Positions 9,320 through 18,173 of a DNA stretch of 64,000 bases are shown piece after piece. Position 1 is the first letter of the stretch. The number at the start of each line of letters is the position of its first letter. Below the pieces are notes generated by a model. The model saw only the letters and a program-made list of their open reading frames with translations. It was not told the origin of the DNA and searched no databases. The position numbers were made by a program, and so were the translations under genes. The stretch is from Cryobacterium sp. PH31-O1 (lineage in GTDB: Bacteria > Actinomycetota > Actinomycetes > Actinomycetales > Microbacteriaceae): assembly GCF_030063455.1 (NCBI RefSeq), contig NZ_JASITB010000008.1:124001-188000 (forward strand), read 5' to 3'.

Positions 9320-10504
9320 ATGAACTCTTTTGGGGCCGCGCAAAAGGCCGAATCCGTTAAAGGCGATGACAAGCGGTGGAGCACACTCCTTGCCCAATTA
9401 TCGGTTGCTGATCTGACGGAGCACTTTTTAGCGCGGGTACTTCGGGTGCCGGGGTATGACACGCTGCCCCTTCCCAGCAGCGAGATTCGGCGCACCGGGT
9501 CCGCCTCCTTCGACGCCCTGATTCGGGGGCTACAGCAGGGAACCGAGGGTAGAAGCGGACGGGCGGAACGATTGGCCATCGCCACCGATGTGGGCGTTTC
9601 GCGTGCTCGCGCCGGAATTCCGATCGAGTCCCTCATGACCGCGATCCGCCTCGACTTTTCGATTCTGTGGGGCGAGCTGACCGCCATCGCCAAGGACGGC
9701 GATGCCGGGCTTCTGGTGCGTCATGCCGACCGCGTGTGGAACATCGTCGATTCCTATGCCAGTCAAACCCAATCCACCTATATGGCCGAACGTCAGCGTA
9801 TGCAGAGCGAGGCGTCTTCGGTGCGGCAGGGATACGTGGCGGCGCTCTTCGGGGAGACCAGCCCGCCCGCCGAGATGCTCAGCCAGATCGCTGGAGAATT
9901 GGATATCGACCAAGCCGGTGCGTTCTGCGTCGCGATGGCGTTGGGGGAGGATATGGCTGGACTACGTGTCGTGGTGGCGTCGGCCGCGCATCGTGATGGG
10001 GAAATCTTCACCTACCACCTCGGTGACGGGCTCGTGGCGTTCTGGCCGCGAGACGACCGGCCGGGCTCGGCCGTGCAGGAAGCGGCCGCACAAATCAGCT
10101 CGCTGCGCCTGGGGCTGGTCGAGGCCGTGCGGGGAATTGCGGATCTCCGAGGCGCGGCGCGGCGCGCCAGGGAACTTGCCCAGCTATTGACTCCGCAAGA
10201 CAGCCAGGCGCTCACGATGACCATCGCCTGGGCGCGCATTGCTCGCCGTCGGCTGGGGGCATCGGGGTCCCCCATCGCGGGCGACGTCGAGGCCGCCCTG
10301 GCCCAGTGCGGCGGCGCGGAACGAAACCGATTGGTGGAGGCGGTGCGGGCCTATCTCGCCTCGGGAAGTATCGCAGCGTCGGCAGACACACTGTTCTGCC
10401 ACCGAAACACCCTGATGAATCGTCTTCGGCGATTCGCTGACATCACCGGCGTCGATGTAACCGTGCCCCAACAGGCCGCCCGGTTGGTGGTGGCCTGGGC
10501 CTAG
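9320..10504 (+). CDS. PucR/CdaR-family transcriptional regulator
   Basis: A 394-residue regulator. The last 55 residues form the PucR-type helix-turn-helix (ASADTLFCHRNTLMNRLRRF, then an ITGVDV wing), and the middle carries the GGDEF-like CdaR spacer. The N-terminal half (residues 15-150) is a helical domain of the kind seen in actinobacterial PucR-like proteins. PucR relatives control purine, sugar-acid and amino-acid catabolism, often as activators of the divergent operon. Transcribed away from the transporter operon, it is the obvious candidate regulator. The ligand is unknown. Confidence 0.85.
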   Translation: MNSFGAAQKAESVKGDDKRWSTLLAQLSVADLTEHFLARVLRVPGYDTLPLPSSEIRRTGSASFDALIRGLQQGTEGRSGRAERLAIATDVGVSRARAGIPIESLMTAIRLDFSILWGELTAIAKDGDAGLLVRHADRVWNIVDSYASQTQSTYMAERQRMQSEASSVRQGYVAALFGETSPPAEMLSQIAGELDIDQAGAFCVAMALGEDMAGLRVVVASAAHRDGEIFTYHLGDGLVAFWPRDDRPGSAVQEAAAQISSLRLGLVEAVRGIADLRGAARRARELAQLLTPQDSQALTMTIAWARIARRRLGASGSPIAGDVEAALAQCGGAERNRLVEAVRAYLASGSIAASADTLFCHRNTLMNRLRRFADITGVDVTVPQQAARLVVAWA

Positions 10505-10518
10505 CCGCTTCCAACACC

Positions 10519-10567
10519 AAACGGCACCCCTTCCGGGGCGCGAGGCCGGGAACGAGTGCCGTTTTTG
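10519..10567. terminator. Bidirectional terminator between the pucR-like gene and putP
   Basis: The arms AAACGGCAC (10519-10527) and GTGCCGTTTTT (10556-10566) pair around a GC-rich inner stem (CCCCTTCCGGGG region). A T run follows on the + strand and an A/T-rich flank on the other, as expected between two convergent genes. Confidence 0.75.
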
Positions 10568-10599
10568 TACAGACCTTGAGGTTCTGTGCCGGTGTTTGG

Positions 10600-12102
10600 T
10601 TAGACAGAAACCTTTTCGGGCGCCTTGTACTTCGGGTGAGCCTGTTCCGCAGCCGCATCAAATTCAGCATCGATCTCGGCGTTGGGCTTGTGCGTGGCCA
10701 GCGAGACCAAGACAGCGACGAGCAGGCTGGCGGCGAAGCCCGGCACGATCTCGTACAGCGTGTCACCGAGCGAGGAGCTACCCCAGACGAACACGACGAC
10801 GGCACCGGTGACCATGGAAGCGAGGGCGCCCCAGGTCGAGAGCTTCTTCCAGTACAGCGAAAGAATAACAACCGGTCCGAAGGCTGCACCGAAACCGGCC
10901 CATGCGAAGCCGACCAGGTCGAGGATCGTCGAGTTCTGCTGCAGCGCAATGAGTCCGGCCACGACGGCCACTAGCAGCACGCCGACTCGGCCGAGCATGA
11001 CCAGCTGCTTCGGCGCAGCTTCCTTACCCACGATCTTGTAGAGGTCTTCCACCAGCGCCGAGGAGGAGACGATCAGCTGTGAGGAGATCGTGCTCATGAT
11101 GGCCGCCAGCACGGCGGCTAACACGAGGCCGGCGATGAAGGGGTGGAACAGGGTCTGCGAGAGCAACAGGAACACCGTTTCAGGGTTCGCGAGCGTCAGG
11201 TCGGGGTTCTGCTGGAAGTAGGCAATTCCGATGAGCGCGGTCGCCACAGCACCGAGCGCGGTCGCAATCATCCAGCCGATGCCGATGCGTCGACCCGCTG
11301 TGGCGTCCTGCGGGGAGCGCAGGGCCATGAAACGAACGATGATGTGGGGTTGGCCGACGTAACCAAGGCCCCAGGCTGCGGCGGAAATGACACCCAGGAC
11401 GGATCCTCCGGCGGTCAGTGAGAGCAGGTCGGGATTAACCTCGCGAATTGATTCCAAGGTTGCTGCAATTCCGCCGGTGGCATTGAGAGCCACCAGGGGC
11501 ACCGCGATCAACGCGACGAGCATGAGGATTCCCTGGGCGACATCGGTGAGGGTGGCACCAAGAAAACCGCCGAACAGCGTGTAAAGCAGGGTGACACCGG
11601 CAACGATGAGCATGCCGGTCAGGAAGGTCGAGCCGAAGGATTCTTCAAAGAAGACTCCGCCGGCCACCATGCCGGAGGAAACATAGAACGTGAAGAACAC
11701 CAGGATGATGATGCCCGACACCACTCGCAGCAGACGGGAGGTGTCTTTCAGCCGGTTCTCGAAGAAGCTGGGAATGGTAATCGAGTTGTTGGAGACCTTG
11801 GTGTAGGAACGAAGCCGCGGGGCCACGAACTTCCAGTTCAGCCAAGCGCCTATCGTGAGGCCAATGGCGATCCACGCTTCGACCAACCCCGAGATGTAGA
11901 TGGCTCCGGGGAGACCGAGCAGGAGCCAGCCGGACATGTCGGACGCGCCGGCGCTTAACGCTGCGGTGCCGGGTTTAAGACCACGGCCGGCGAGCATATA
12001 GTCGTCAAGATCCTTGGTCTGACGAAAAGCAAAGTAGCCGATGGCGACCATGCCAGCGAGATAGAGAACGATTGCGATTATCTGAAAAGTTTGATCCGTC
12101 AA
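10600..12102 (-). CDS. putP: Sodium/proline symporter
   Basis: A 500-residue sodium:solute symporter with about 13 hydrophobic helices, almost the length of E. coli PutP (502). Family motifs are FRQTKDLDDYMLAGRGLKPG near residue 28, LSAGASDMSGWLLLGLPGA, and FGGFLGATLTDVAQGILM near residue 180. The best start is TTG at 12102 because AAAGGA lies 6 bp upstream and translation then begins LTDQTFQIIAIVLYLAGM; a longer in-frame start at 12195 would add an unusual polar leader. It imports L-proline with Na+. No put catabolic gene is adjacent. A small hairpin (CGCCCG/CGGGCG, 12144-12160) lies in the leader. Confidence 0.88.
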   Translation of the reverse strand: MTDQTFQIIAIVLYLAGMVAIGYFAFRQTKDLDDYMLAGRGLKPGTAALSAGASDMSGWLLLGLPGAIYISGLVEAWIAIGLTIGAWLNWKFVAPRLRSYTKVSNNSITIPSFFENRLKDTSRLLRVVSGIIILVFFTFYVSSGMVAGGVFFEESFGSTFLTGMLIVAGVTLLYTLFGGFLGATLTDVAQGILMLVALIAVPLVALNATGGIAATLESIREVNPDLLSLTAGGSVLGVISAAAWGLGYVGQPHIIVRFMALRSPQDATAGRRIGIGWMIATALGAVATALIGIAYFQQNPDLTLANPETVFLLLSQTLFHPFIAGLVLAAVLAAIMSTISSQLIVSSSALVEDLYKIVGKEAAPKQLVMLGRVGVLLVAVVAGLIALQQNSTILDLVGFAWAGFGAAFGPVVILSLYWKKLSTWGALASMVTGAVVVFVWGSSSLGDTLYEIVPGFAASLLVAVLVSLATHKPNAEIDAEFDAAAEQAHPKYKAPEKVSV

Positions 12103-12313
12103 TGGGATTCCTTTGTTGGGATGCCCGATGTACTGGACGATACCGCCCGACTTCCGGGCGAGATAAAAATTCAAGTCTCGCAGAAATGTGGGCATATTGC
12201 CATGTTGGGCCAGTAGCCTTCCCCCCGCTTGGGGTGGCTCAAACCGATACGGAACGATTCAGATGGACCATCCGCCGGTTGCTGTGGTCGGGTACTTCCC
12301 CTTTCTTCTAAAA

Positions 12314-12330
12314 TTGGATACAGTATCCAA
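12314..12330. promoter_or_regulatory. Perfect 17-bp palindrome overlapping the -10 region of the CoA-transferase gene
   Basis: TTGGATAC-A-GTATCCAA is a perfect inverted repeat ending on the base before the ATG at 12331. No Shine-Dalgarno precedes that ATG. TACAGT (12319-12324) sits exactly at -12 to -7 if transcription starts at the A of the ATG, which suggests a leaderless mRNA with its -10 inside the operator. The symmetry and size fit GntR/FadR-subfamily operators, and a GntR-family gene ends this operon (14822-15484). Confidence 0.7.
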
Positions 12331-13524
12331 ATGACTTGGAATGAAAACGACGTGCCGACGCGCGGGCCGCTGGACGGCATCCGTGTTGCCGATTTTTCCC
12401 GCGTACTCGCCGGGCCATTTGCAACCATGATGCTGGCCGATTTCGGAGCCGACGTAATCAAGATCGAACACCCCAATGGCGATGACACGCGCGCCTGGGT
12501 TCCTCCGGTCGACGAAAACGGTATGGGCAGCTATTTCGCCAGCGTCAACCGCAACAAGCGCTCGGTTGTCTGCGACCTGCGTACCGAGAGCGGCCTCGCC
12601 GAAGCTCGCGCGCTCGCGCTCGACGCCGATGTGGTGATCGAGAACTTTCGCCCCGGGGTCATGGAACAGTACGGCCTCGACTACGACACCCTTAAGGCAG
12701 AGCGCCCCGGTGTGGTCTATTGCTCGATCACCGGATTTGGTCGCACGGGCGGCGCTGCGCTACCCGGTTACGACCTGCTCGTGCAGGCAGTTGGCGGGCT
12801 TATGAGCGTCACCGGCTCGCCCGATAGTGAACCGAGCAAAGTTGGCGTTGCGCTGGTCGACGTGCTCACCGGGCAGAACGCGGTCATCGGCGTTCTCGCT
12901 GCGCTGCGCTCGCGCGAAGAGTCTGGCCGCGGCCAGCGGGTCGATGTCAACTTGCTCTCGTCGCTGCTCGCCGGACTCGTCAACCAGGCCTCAAGCACGC
13001 TCGCAACGGGTGTCGCGCCCCAACGTCTCGGCAATGCCCACCCCAGCATCGCGCCGTACGAGACCTTCCGCACCCTTGACGACCCGATCGCAATCGCGGT
13101 CGGCACGGACAAACAATTCAGCGCCCTCGTCGACGTGCTGGGCCTGCCGGAGCTCGCAGCTGATGCGCGGTTCGGCAACAATGCCCAGCGCCTCGCTCAC
13201 CGTGCCGTGCTGAAGGCGTTACTGGAAGAACAGCTCACAACACGTTCAGGCTCCGACTGGACGGCGCAACTCTCCATCGCCCGCGTGCCGGCCGGCAAGG
13301 TCAACTCGATTGCGGAAGCCCTCGATCTAGCCGCAGTGCTCGGGCTAGCGCCCGTCGTGCCCGTTTCAGATGACAGGGGTTCCCGCGTGAGCCAGCAGAT
13401 CTCCAACCCCATCACCCTCTCCGCTACTCCCGCACGGTATCTGCGCCCGCCACCCCTGCTTGGCGAGCACGCCGGTGCGGCGTTCTACGACAGGGCGTGC
13501 ACCCTGAGCGCCCTCGACGCCTGA
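12331..13524 (+). CDS. CaiB/BaiF family III CoA-transferase
   Basis: A 397-residue type III CoA-transferase. Motifs are the N-terminal LDGIRVADFSRVLAGPFATM, ADFGADVIKIEHPNGDDTR, NRNKRSVVCDLR, VVIENFRPGVMEQYGLDY and YCSITGFGRTGG followed by GYDLLVQA with the likely catalytic Asp. The start is the ATG at 12331, matching the conserved N terminus. Its place upstream of a glutaryl-CoA dehydrogenase suggests it activates glutarate (or a related dicarboxylate) with CoA from a donor such as succinyl-CoA, like human SUGCT. That role is inference from context; the family call is firm. Confidence 0.88.
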   Translation: MTWNENDVPTRGPLDGIRVADFSRVLAGPFATMMLADFGADVIKIEHPNGDDTRAWVPPVDENGMGSYFASVNRNKRSVVCDLRTESGLAEARALALDADVVIENFRPGVMEQYGLDYDTLKAERPGVVYCSITGFGRTGGAALPGYDLLVQAVGGLMSVTGSPDSEPSKVGVALVDVLTGQNAVIGVLAALRSREESGRGQRVDVNLLSSLLAGLVNQASSTLATGVAPQRLGNAHPSIAPYETFRTLDDPIAIAVGTDKQFSALVDVLGLPELAADARFGNNAQRLAHRAVLKALLEEQLTTRSGSDWTAQLSIARVPAGKVNSIAEALDLAAVLGLAPVVPVSDDRGSRVSQQISNPITLSATPARYLRPPPLLGEHAGAAFYDRACTLSALDA

Positions 13525-13576
13525 GCGCTTCTCTTCGCCCACCCGATATTCCATTTCATTTACCGAAGGACGACTC

Positions 13577-14797
13577 ATGACCGTTGCAGCCCCGACCTCA
13601 GCCGAATTAACCGAAACCGACCTGATCGAATCCGACCCAACCGACGCCGCGGACCTCGTGAGCATCGACTCCCTGCTGACCGAAACCGAGATCGCCCTGC
13701 GCAACGAGGTTCGGGCCTTCGTGAACACCACCATCAAGCCCAACATCGCCGGATGGTACGAGAAGGCAGTCTTTCCGCTCGAGATCGTTCCGCAGATGGC
13801 GAAGCTCGGACTGCTCGGCATGCACCTGAAAGGCTACGGTTGCCCGGGGCGCAGCTCTGTGGAATACGGCCTCGCCGCGCTCGAGCTCGAAGCCGGCGAT
13901 TCCGGGCTTCGCACCTTTGTGAGCGTGCAGGGTTCACTTGCCATGAGCGCCATTCACAAGCACGGCTCCGAGGAGCAGAAGAACGAGTGGCTGCCGCGCA
14001 TGGCGAAGGGTGAGGTGATCGGCTGCTTCGGACTCACCGAGCCCACTGCCGGGTCTGACCCGGCCAGCATGACCACCTTCGCTCGGCGTGACGGTAGCGA
14101 TTGGGTCTTGAATGGCACCAAGCGTTGGATCGGCCTCGCGTCCGTCGCCCAGGTCGCCATCATCTGGGCCATGACCGACGACGGGATTCGCGGCTTCGTC
14201 GTACCCACCGACACCCCCGGGTTCGTCGCCACCCCCATCGAGCAGAAGCTTTCGATGCGCGCGTCCATTCAATGCGAGATCGAACTGACCGAGCTGCGCC
14301 TGCCCGACTCGGCCATGCTTCCCAAGGCGCGCGGCCTGCGCGGACCGTTCGAGTGCCTCAATGAGGCCCGCTACGGCATCGTCTGGGGTGTCATGGGCGC
14401 TGCTCGCGACAGCTACCTCACCGCGCTGGCCTTTTCAAAGGAGCGGATGCAGTTCGGCAAGCCGCTCGCCGGCTACCAGCTCACGCAGCAGAAACTTGTG
14501 AACATGGCCCTGGAAATCAACAAGGGCACCCTGCTCGCGCTGCAGCTCGGCCGGCTCAAGGACGCCGGTACGCTCGCTCCGCACCAGATCTCGGTGGGCA
14601 AGCTCAACAACTGTCGGGAGGCGATCGCCATTTGCCGCGAGGCCCGTGCGATGCTGGGCGGCAACGGCATCACCCTGGACTACTCCCCCATGCGCCACGC
14701 CAACAACCTCGAGAGCGTGCGCACCTATGAGGGTACCGACGAGGTGCACACACTCATTCTGGGCCAGCACATCACCGGCATTGCAGCCTTTCGCTGA
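13577..14797 (+). CDS. gcdH: Acyl-CoA dehydrogenase, glutaryl-CoA dehydrogenase type
   Basis: A 406-residue FAD flavoprotein. It shows CFGLTEPTAGSDPASM (flavin/substrate loop), KRWIGLASVAQVAIIWA, ARYGIVWGVMGAARDSYLTAL, RMQFGKPLAGYQLTQQKL, MLGGNGI and the C-terminal VRTYEGTDEVHTLILGQ containing the catalytic-base Glu position. These patterns match GcdH, which oxidises and decarboxylates glutaryl-CoA to crotonyl-CoA in lysine, tryptophan and glutarate breakdown. The N terminus carries about 25 extra acidic residues. It lies 52 bp after the CoA-transferase and 24 bp before the GntR gene, so the three form an operon. A non-decarboxylating relative cannot be excluded. Confidence 0.85.
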   Translation: MTVAAPTSAELTETDLIESDPTDAADLVSIDSLLTETEIALRNEVRAFVNTTIKPNIAGWYEKAVFPLEIVPQMAKLGLLGMHLKGYGCPGRSSVEYGLAALELEAGDSGLRTFVSVQGSLAMSAIHKHGSEEQKNEWLPRMAKGEVIGCFGLTEPTAGSDPASMTTFARRDGSDWVLNGTKRWIGLASVAQVAIIWAMTDDGIRGFVVPTDTPGFVATPIEQKLSMRASIQCEIELTELRLPDSAMLPKARGLRGPFECLNEARYGIVWGVMGAARDSYLTALAFSKERMQFGKPLAGYQLTQQKLVNMALEINKGTLLALQLGRLKDAGTLAPHQISVGKLNNCREAIAICREARAMLGGNGITLDYSPMRHANNLESVRTYEGTDEVHTLILGQHITGIAAFR

Positions 14798-14821
14798 ACC
14801 GCCTGAGTTAGAGTTTTGAGC

Positions 14822-15484
14822 GTGCCTGCCCTCGAAAAAACGCCCCGCCCGCCGACCGTTCCGGCGTTCGTGCTCGGCGAGCTGCGTCGGCTGATCGCGG
14901 TCGGCGAGCTGGTGCCCGGCCAGCCGCTGAGGCAGGAAGACCTGGCGGAGCGGCTCGGCGTCAGCCGGGTTCCGGTGCGAGAGGCGCTTAACACACTGGA
15001 AACCGAGGGACACGTCGTGCACGAGCCGCATCGCGGCTACCGGGTAACCGAGCTGTCGCTTGCTGACCTGCTCGAGGTCTATCGGCTGCGCCAGCTGCTC
15101 GAGGCTGAAGCCGTACGCGCCACGATCTCCCTCGGCATCGGGCGGGTACTCCCCGATCTGCGCGCGGCCGGCACCGACGTCGAACGCGCCAATGCGGCCG
15201 GCGATCTGCTCGCCATGAACGAGGCCAACCGGAGGTTTCACTTCGTGCTCGTGACGAGCGCCAGGCTGCCCCGGCTCGAACGCATTCTGCGTGCGCTCTG
15301 GGATTCAACCGAGGCCTATCGGCGGCTCTACTACGAAGAATCCGGCAACCGGGCACGGGTCGAAGACGAGCACGCCGGCATCGTCGAGGCGTTCGCCGCG
15401 GGGGATGCCGAGCTGGTCATCCGCTTGCTCGACGAACATCGCGGCCATGCAACGACCGCCCTGGGTGCGCTGCTTCAGACCTGA
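14822..15484 (+). CDS. GntR-family regulator (FCD/FadR-type effector domain)
   Basis: A 220-residue regulator. The N-terminal winged helix is clear: LGELRRLIAVGELVPGQPLR, then QEDLAERLGVSRVPVREALN and TLETEGHVVHEPHRGYRV. Residues 85-215 are an all-helical FCD domain with His/Asp positions (NRRFHF, EDEHAGIVEAF, LLDEHRGHA) that often bind a metal and carboxylate. The start is taken as GTG at 14822; TTG at 14816 is the alternative. It closes the CoA-transferase/gcdH operon and is the likely binder of the palindrome at 12314-12330, giving autoregulated substrate-induced control. Its 3' end overlaps the convergent FAH gene by 10 bp. Confidence 0.88.
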   Translation: MPALEKTPRPPTVPAFVLGELRRLIAVGELVPGQPLRQEDLAERLGVSRVPVREALNTLETEGHVVHEPHRGYRVTELSLADLLEVYRLRQLLEAEAVRATISLGIGRVLPDLRAAGTDVERANAAGDLLAMNEANRRFHFVLVTSARLPRLERILRALWDSTEAYRRLYYEESGNRARVEDEHAGIVEAFAAGDAELVIRLLDEHRGHATTALGALLQT

Positions 15485-16233
15485 CCGGGGCCGACCACGC
15501 GAAATCCGAGGTCGCCGACCCCGTAGATGCCCGCTGTGACGGCGTTGCCGGGTTCGATCCGGCCGACGCCGGCGGGGGTGCCGGTGAAAATGAGGTCGCC
15601 GGGCTGCAGGGTGACGAAGCGGGAGAGCGCGGCGATCACGTCAGGCACCGGCCAGATCTGTTCGGCGAGGTCGCCGTCCTGGTGCCGAGCACCGTCAACG
15701 TCGAGCCAGATCCGCGCGGCCGCGGGGTGACCGACCGCACTCGCCGGAACGATGGGAGTGCAGGGTCCGGAGAAATCAAAACCCTTGGAGAGGTCCCACG
15801 GGCGGCGCAGGGCCTTGGCGGCGTCCTGCAGGTCCCGCCGGGTGAGGTCGACGCCGGCGCCGTAGCCAAAAACGTGGCTGAGAGCATCCGCTGCCAAAAT
15901 GTCGGTGCCGCCGATACCGATCGCGACCAGAAGTTCCATCTCGTAGTGCAGGTTGTCAGTTTGTGGCGGATACGGAACTGTATGCGGGGCCACTCCGCGG
16001 GCGGGAACACCCTCGGCGACGGCGTACACGGCGTCGGCCGGTTTGGCAAAGAAGAACGGCGGCTCCCGGTCGGGGTCGTTGCCCAGCTCGCGGGCGTGTT
16101 CGGCGTAGTTGCGGCCCACGCAGTACACCCGGCTCAGGTAAAAACGTTCATCGGAGCCGATGATCGGCAAGCTGCTCGGCTCAGGTGCGGTAAAGGGGGC
16201 GGCGGGGCCAAATTCGGAGCCGGAGTGCGCCAT
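15475..16233 (-). CDS. Fumarylacetoacetate hydrolase (FAH) family protein
   Basis: A 252-residue protein of the FAH/YcgM type. It has FYLSRVYCVGRNYAEHARELG, PPFFFAKPADAVY, LHYEMELLVAIG with the metal-binding Glu pair, FGYGAGVDLTRRDLQ, WDLSKGFDFSGP, and LQPGDLIFTGTPAGVG near the C terminus. Close family members hydrolyse fumarylpyruvate or acylpyruvates, or decarboxylate oxaloacetate, using Mg2+. AGAAAGGAACAAA precedes the ATG. It is convergent with the GntR gene and not obviously part of that operon. The substrate is uncertain. Confidence 0.85.
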   Translation of the reverse strand: MAHSGSEFGPAAPFTAPEPSSLPIIGSDERFYLSRVYCVGRNYAEHARELGNDPDREPPFFFAKPADAVYAVAEGVPARGVAPHTVPYPPQTDNLHYEMELLVAIGIGGTDILAADALSHVFGYGAGVDLTRRDLQDAAKALRRPWDLSKGFDFSGPCTPIVPASAVGHPAAARIWLDVDGARHQDGDLAEQIWPVPDVIAALSRFVTLQPGDLIFTGTPAGVGRIEPGNAVTAGIYGVGDLGFRVVGPGQV

Positions 16234-16260
16234 TTTGTTCCTTTCTAGAGTGGTCGCCGT

Positions 16261-16343
16261 GCAGAACTGCGGAAATTCTTCGATCTACTGCCGGAACTTG
16301 GCAAGTTCACGGTCACACGTGCAAAATCTCCGCAGATCGGAAC
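16261..16343. repeat. Imperfect inverted-repeat element, copy A
   Basis: The left arm GCAGAACTGCGGAAATT (16261-16277) and right arm AATCTCCGCAGATCGGAAC (16325-16343) are imperfect inverted copies, sharing the TGCGGA core, about 83 bp end to end. The right arm matches the right arm of copy B (36189-36208) at 16 of 19 positions. It sits in the 115-bp gap between the FAH gene start and the AEC carrier stop. Confidence 0.55.
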
Positions 16344-16348
16344 GGGAC

Positions 16349-17269
16349 TCACGCGAGGAGGGCCGCGATCACGAGCAGCGCGGGCATCGACGCGATCGTG
16401 GTGAGCAGAACGGTATCCCGGGTGACGACGATCGCCCGGTCGTAACGCGAGGCGAAGTTGAAGATGTTCTGCGCGGTCGGCAGGGCCGACACAGCGACCA
16501 CGGCGAACAGTTCGGCGCCGCCCAGGTCGAACACGAAATGCCCGAACAGGTAGGCGATGATCGGCATCAGCACCACCTTGATCATCGTGGCCGCGACAAC
16601 CTGTTTGCGCCCGGTTCCGGCCTTGAGCAAGCGTTGGCCGTGCAGTGACATGCCGAACGACAGCAGCACCATCGGGATCGCTGCGCCGCCGATCAGTTCG
16701 AACGGTGCGAGCACCGGAGCCGGCAGGGTAATGCCAAACGTCGCCACGAGCACGCCGGCGAGCGAGGCGAGAATCATCGGGTTGCGAAATGGCTGTGTCA
16801 GAATCGACACGATGGAGGCTCTACCGCGGGTGGTCACGTCGAGAACCGCCAGGATGGTCGGTGCCAGAATCACCAGCTGCAGCAGCAGCACCGGTGCCAC
16901 GTACTGAGCACTGCCGAGCACGTAAATGGCCACGGGCAGCCCGATATTGTTCGCGTTCACGTAGGTTGCACTCGATGCGCCAAGCACGGTCTCGGCCAGG
17001 GGCGTGCGAAAGAACAGCCGAGCAGCGACGATATAGAGGAGCACGCCGACCGCGATCGTGCAGACAATGGCAACCAGGAATTCGGAGAACAGTACGGAGA
17101 CATCCGCGTGCGAGAGCACGGTGAACAGTAGCGCGGGCGTGGCGACGAAGAAGGCCATGCGGTTGAGCACCCGGCCCGCGCCTTTTCCGGCAATGCCGAA
17201 GCGCTCAACGAAGTACCCGATCAGGATCACAAATCCGATAATCGAGAAACCGATCAGTACACCGCCCAT
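16349..17269 (-). CDS. AEC-family (auxin efflux carrier-type) transporter
   Basis: A 306-residue membrane protein with about ten hydrophobic helices in two five-helix halves, as in AEC/BASS-fold carriers. Family features are GYFVERFGIAGKGAGRVLNR in the first loop, SSATYVNANNIGLPVAIYVLG in helix 4, and the second-half QNIFNFASRY near the end. Bacterial AEC members export or import organic anions such as malate. The start is placed at ATG 17269 (preceded by GACGGA), where the first hydrophobic helix begins; earlier in-frame starts give an implausible polar leader of over 100 residues. It is divergent from an alpha/beta hydrolase. Confidence 0.83.
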   Translation of the reverse strand: MGGVLIGFSIIGFVILIGYFVERFGIAGKGAGRVLNRMAFFVATPALLFTVLSHADVSVLFSEFLVAIVCTIAVGVLLYIVAARLFFRTPLAETVLGASSATYVNANNIGLPVAIYVLGSAQYVAPVLLLQLVILAPTILAVLDVTTRGRASIVSILTQPFRNPMILASLAGVLVATFGITLPAPVLAPFELIGGAAIPMVLLSFGMSLHGQRLLKAGTGRKQVVAATMIKVVLMPIIAYLFGHFVFDLGGAELFAVVAVSALPTAQNIFNFASRYDRAIVVTRDTVLLTTIASMPALLVIAALLA

Positions 17270-17350
17270 TCCGTCGAGCCTACGGCTTGGCCCGGCCAAT
17301 GGACCGCGCGGCTCTTTCGGGCCGGCACGCCGCGTTGCTACGCTCAACGC

Positions 17351-18166
17351 ATGCCCCGACTCGACGTTCCTGGCGCTTCCCTCTATTACGAGACCCAGGG
17401 AGACCCCGACTCGCCAGCCCTGCTGCTGATTCACGCGGGTATCGCGACCCTGCGCATGTGGGATCCGCAGGTCGCCGCCCTCGCTGCACGCCACTACGTC
17501 ATTCGCTTCGACGCCCGTGGGTTCGGCCAGACGACGACCAAGAATGTCGAATTCTCCAACCGAGCGGATGCCACGGCTCTGCTCGATCATCTCGGCGTCG
17601 CTCAGGCCACCCTCATCGGCTGCTCACGCGGCGGCACGATCGCGATCGATTTGGCTGTGGCACACCCCGAGCGGGCCGCCGGCCTGGTCACGATCGGATC
17701 CGGGCCAAGCGGCTTTCCCGAGGTGGAACTCACCGAGAAAGAGGACGCCCTGTTCGACAAGCTGGATGCAGCCTTCGAAGCCCGGCAGTGGCCACGGCTG
17801 GCCCGACTCGAAGTAGCACTCTGGGCGGTCGGACCAACGCGCAAGGCGGCCGATGTCGACCCGGCCTTTCTAGCCCTCGCGCAGGAGCTCAATCTGCGCA
17901 ACGTCATCCACGCCACGGAAAAGCCAATCCCCCTGCCGCTCGAACCGCCGGCACTCGATCGGGTAAGCGATATCGATATTCCGGCGCTCGTCACCGTGGG
18001 TGAGCTCGACGTCACGTCGTCGCTGGCCCACTACGAATTTCTCTTGGAGATGCTGCCGCAGGCGAGCGGCTGCACCTTTCGGGAGACAGCCCACCTGCCG
18101 AGTGTGGAACATCCGCTTGAGTTTCAGCGTGTGCTCGTGAGTTGGCTCGCGACCAACAACCTCTGA
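17351..18166 (+). CDS. Alpha/beta-fold hydrolase
   Basis: A 271-residue alpha/beta hydrolase. The oxyanion-hole strand is LLLIHAGIATL, the nucleophile elbow is LIGCSRGGTIA (GxSxG with Cys before Ser), the acid is on the ALVTVGELDV strand (Glu/Asp), and the His is in ETAHLPSVEHP. The overall layout resembles 3-oxoadipate enol-lactonase and other small-molecule esterases. No pathway neighbour points to a substrate. It is divergent from the AEC carrier with 81 bp between starts. Confidence 0.82.
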   Translation: MPRLDVPGASLYYETQGDPDSPALLLIHAGIATLRMWDPQVAALAARHYVIRFDARGFGQTTTKNVEFSNRADATALLDHLGVAQATLIGCSRGGTIAIDLAVAHPERAAGLVTIGSGPSGFPEVELTEKEDALFDKLDAAFEARQWPRLARLEVALWAVGPTRKAADVDPAFLALAQELNLRNVIHATEKPIPLPLEPPALDRVSDIDIPALVTVGELDVTSSLAHYEFLLEMLPQASGCTFRETAHLPSVEHPLEFQRVLVSWLATNNL

Positions 18167-18173
18167 CCGCGCA

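Noticed and set aside
12144..12160. Hairpin CGCCCG/CGGGCG in the putP leader as a riboswitch or attenuator
   Set aside because: Only 6 bp of stem with no conserved riboswitch core or leader peptide; chance in GC-rich DNA is likely.
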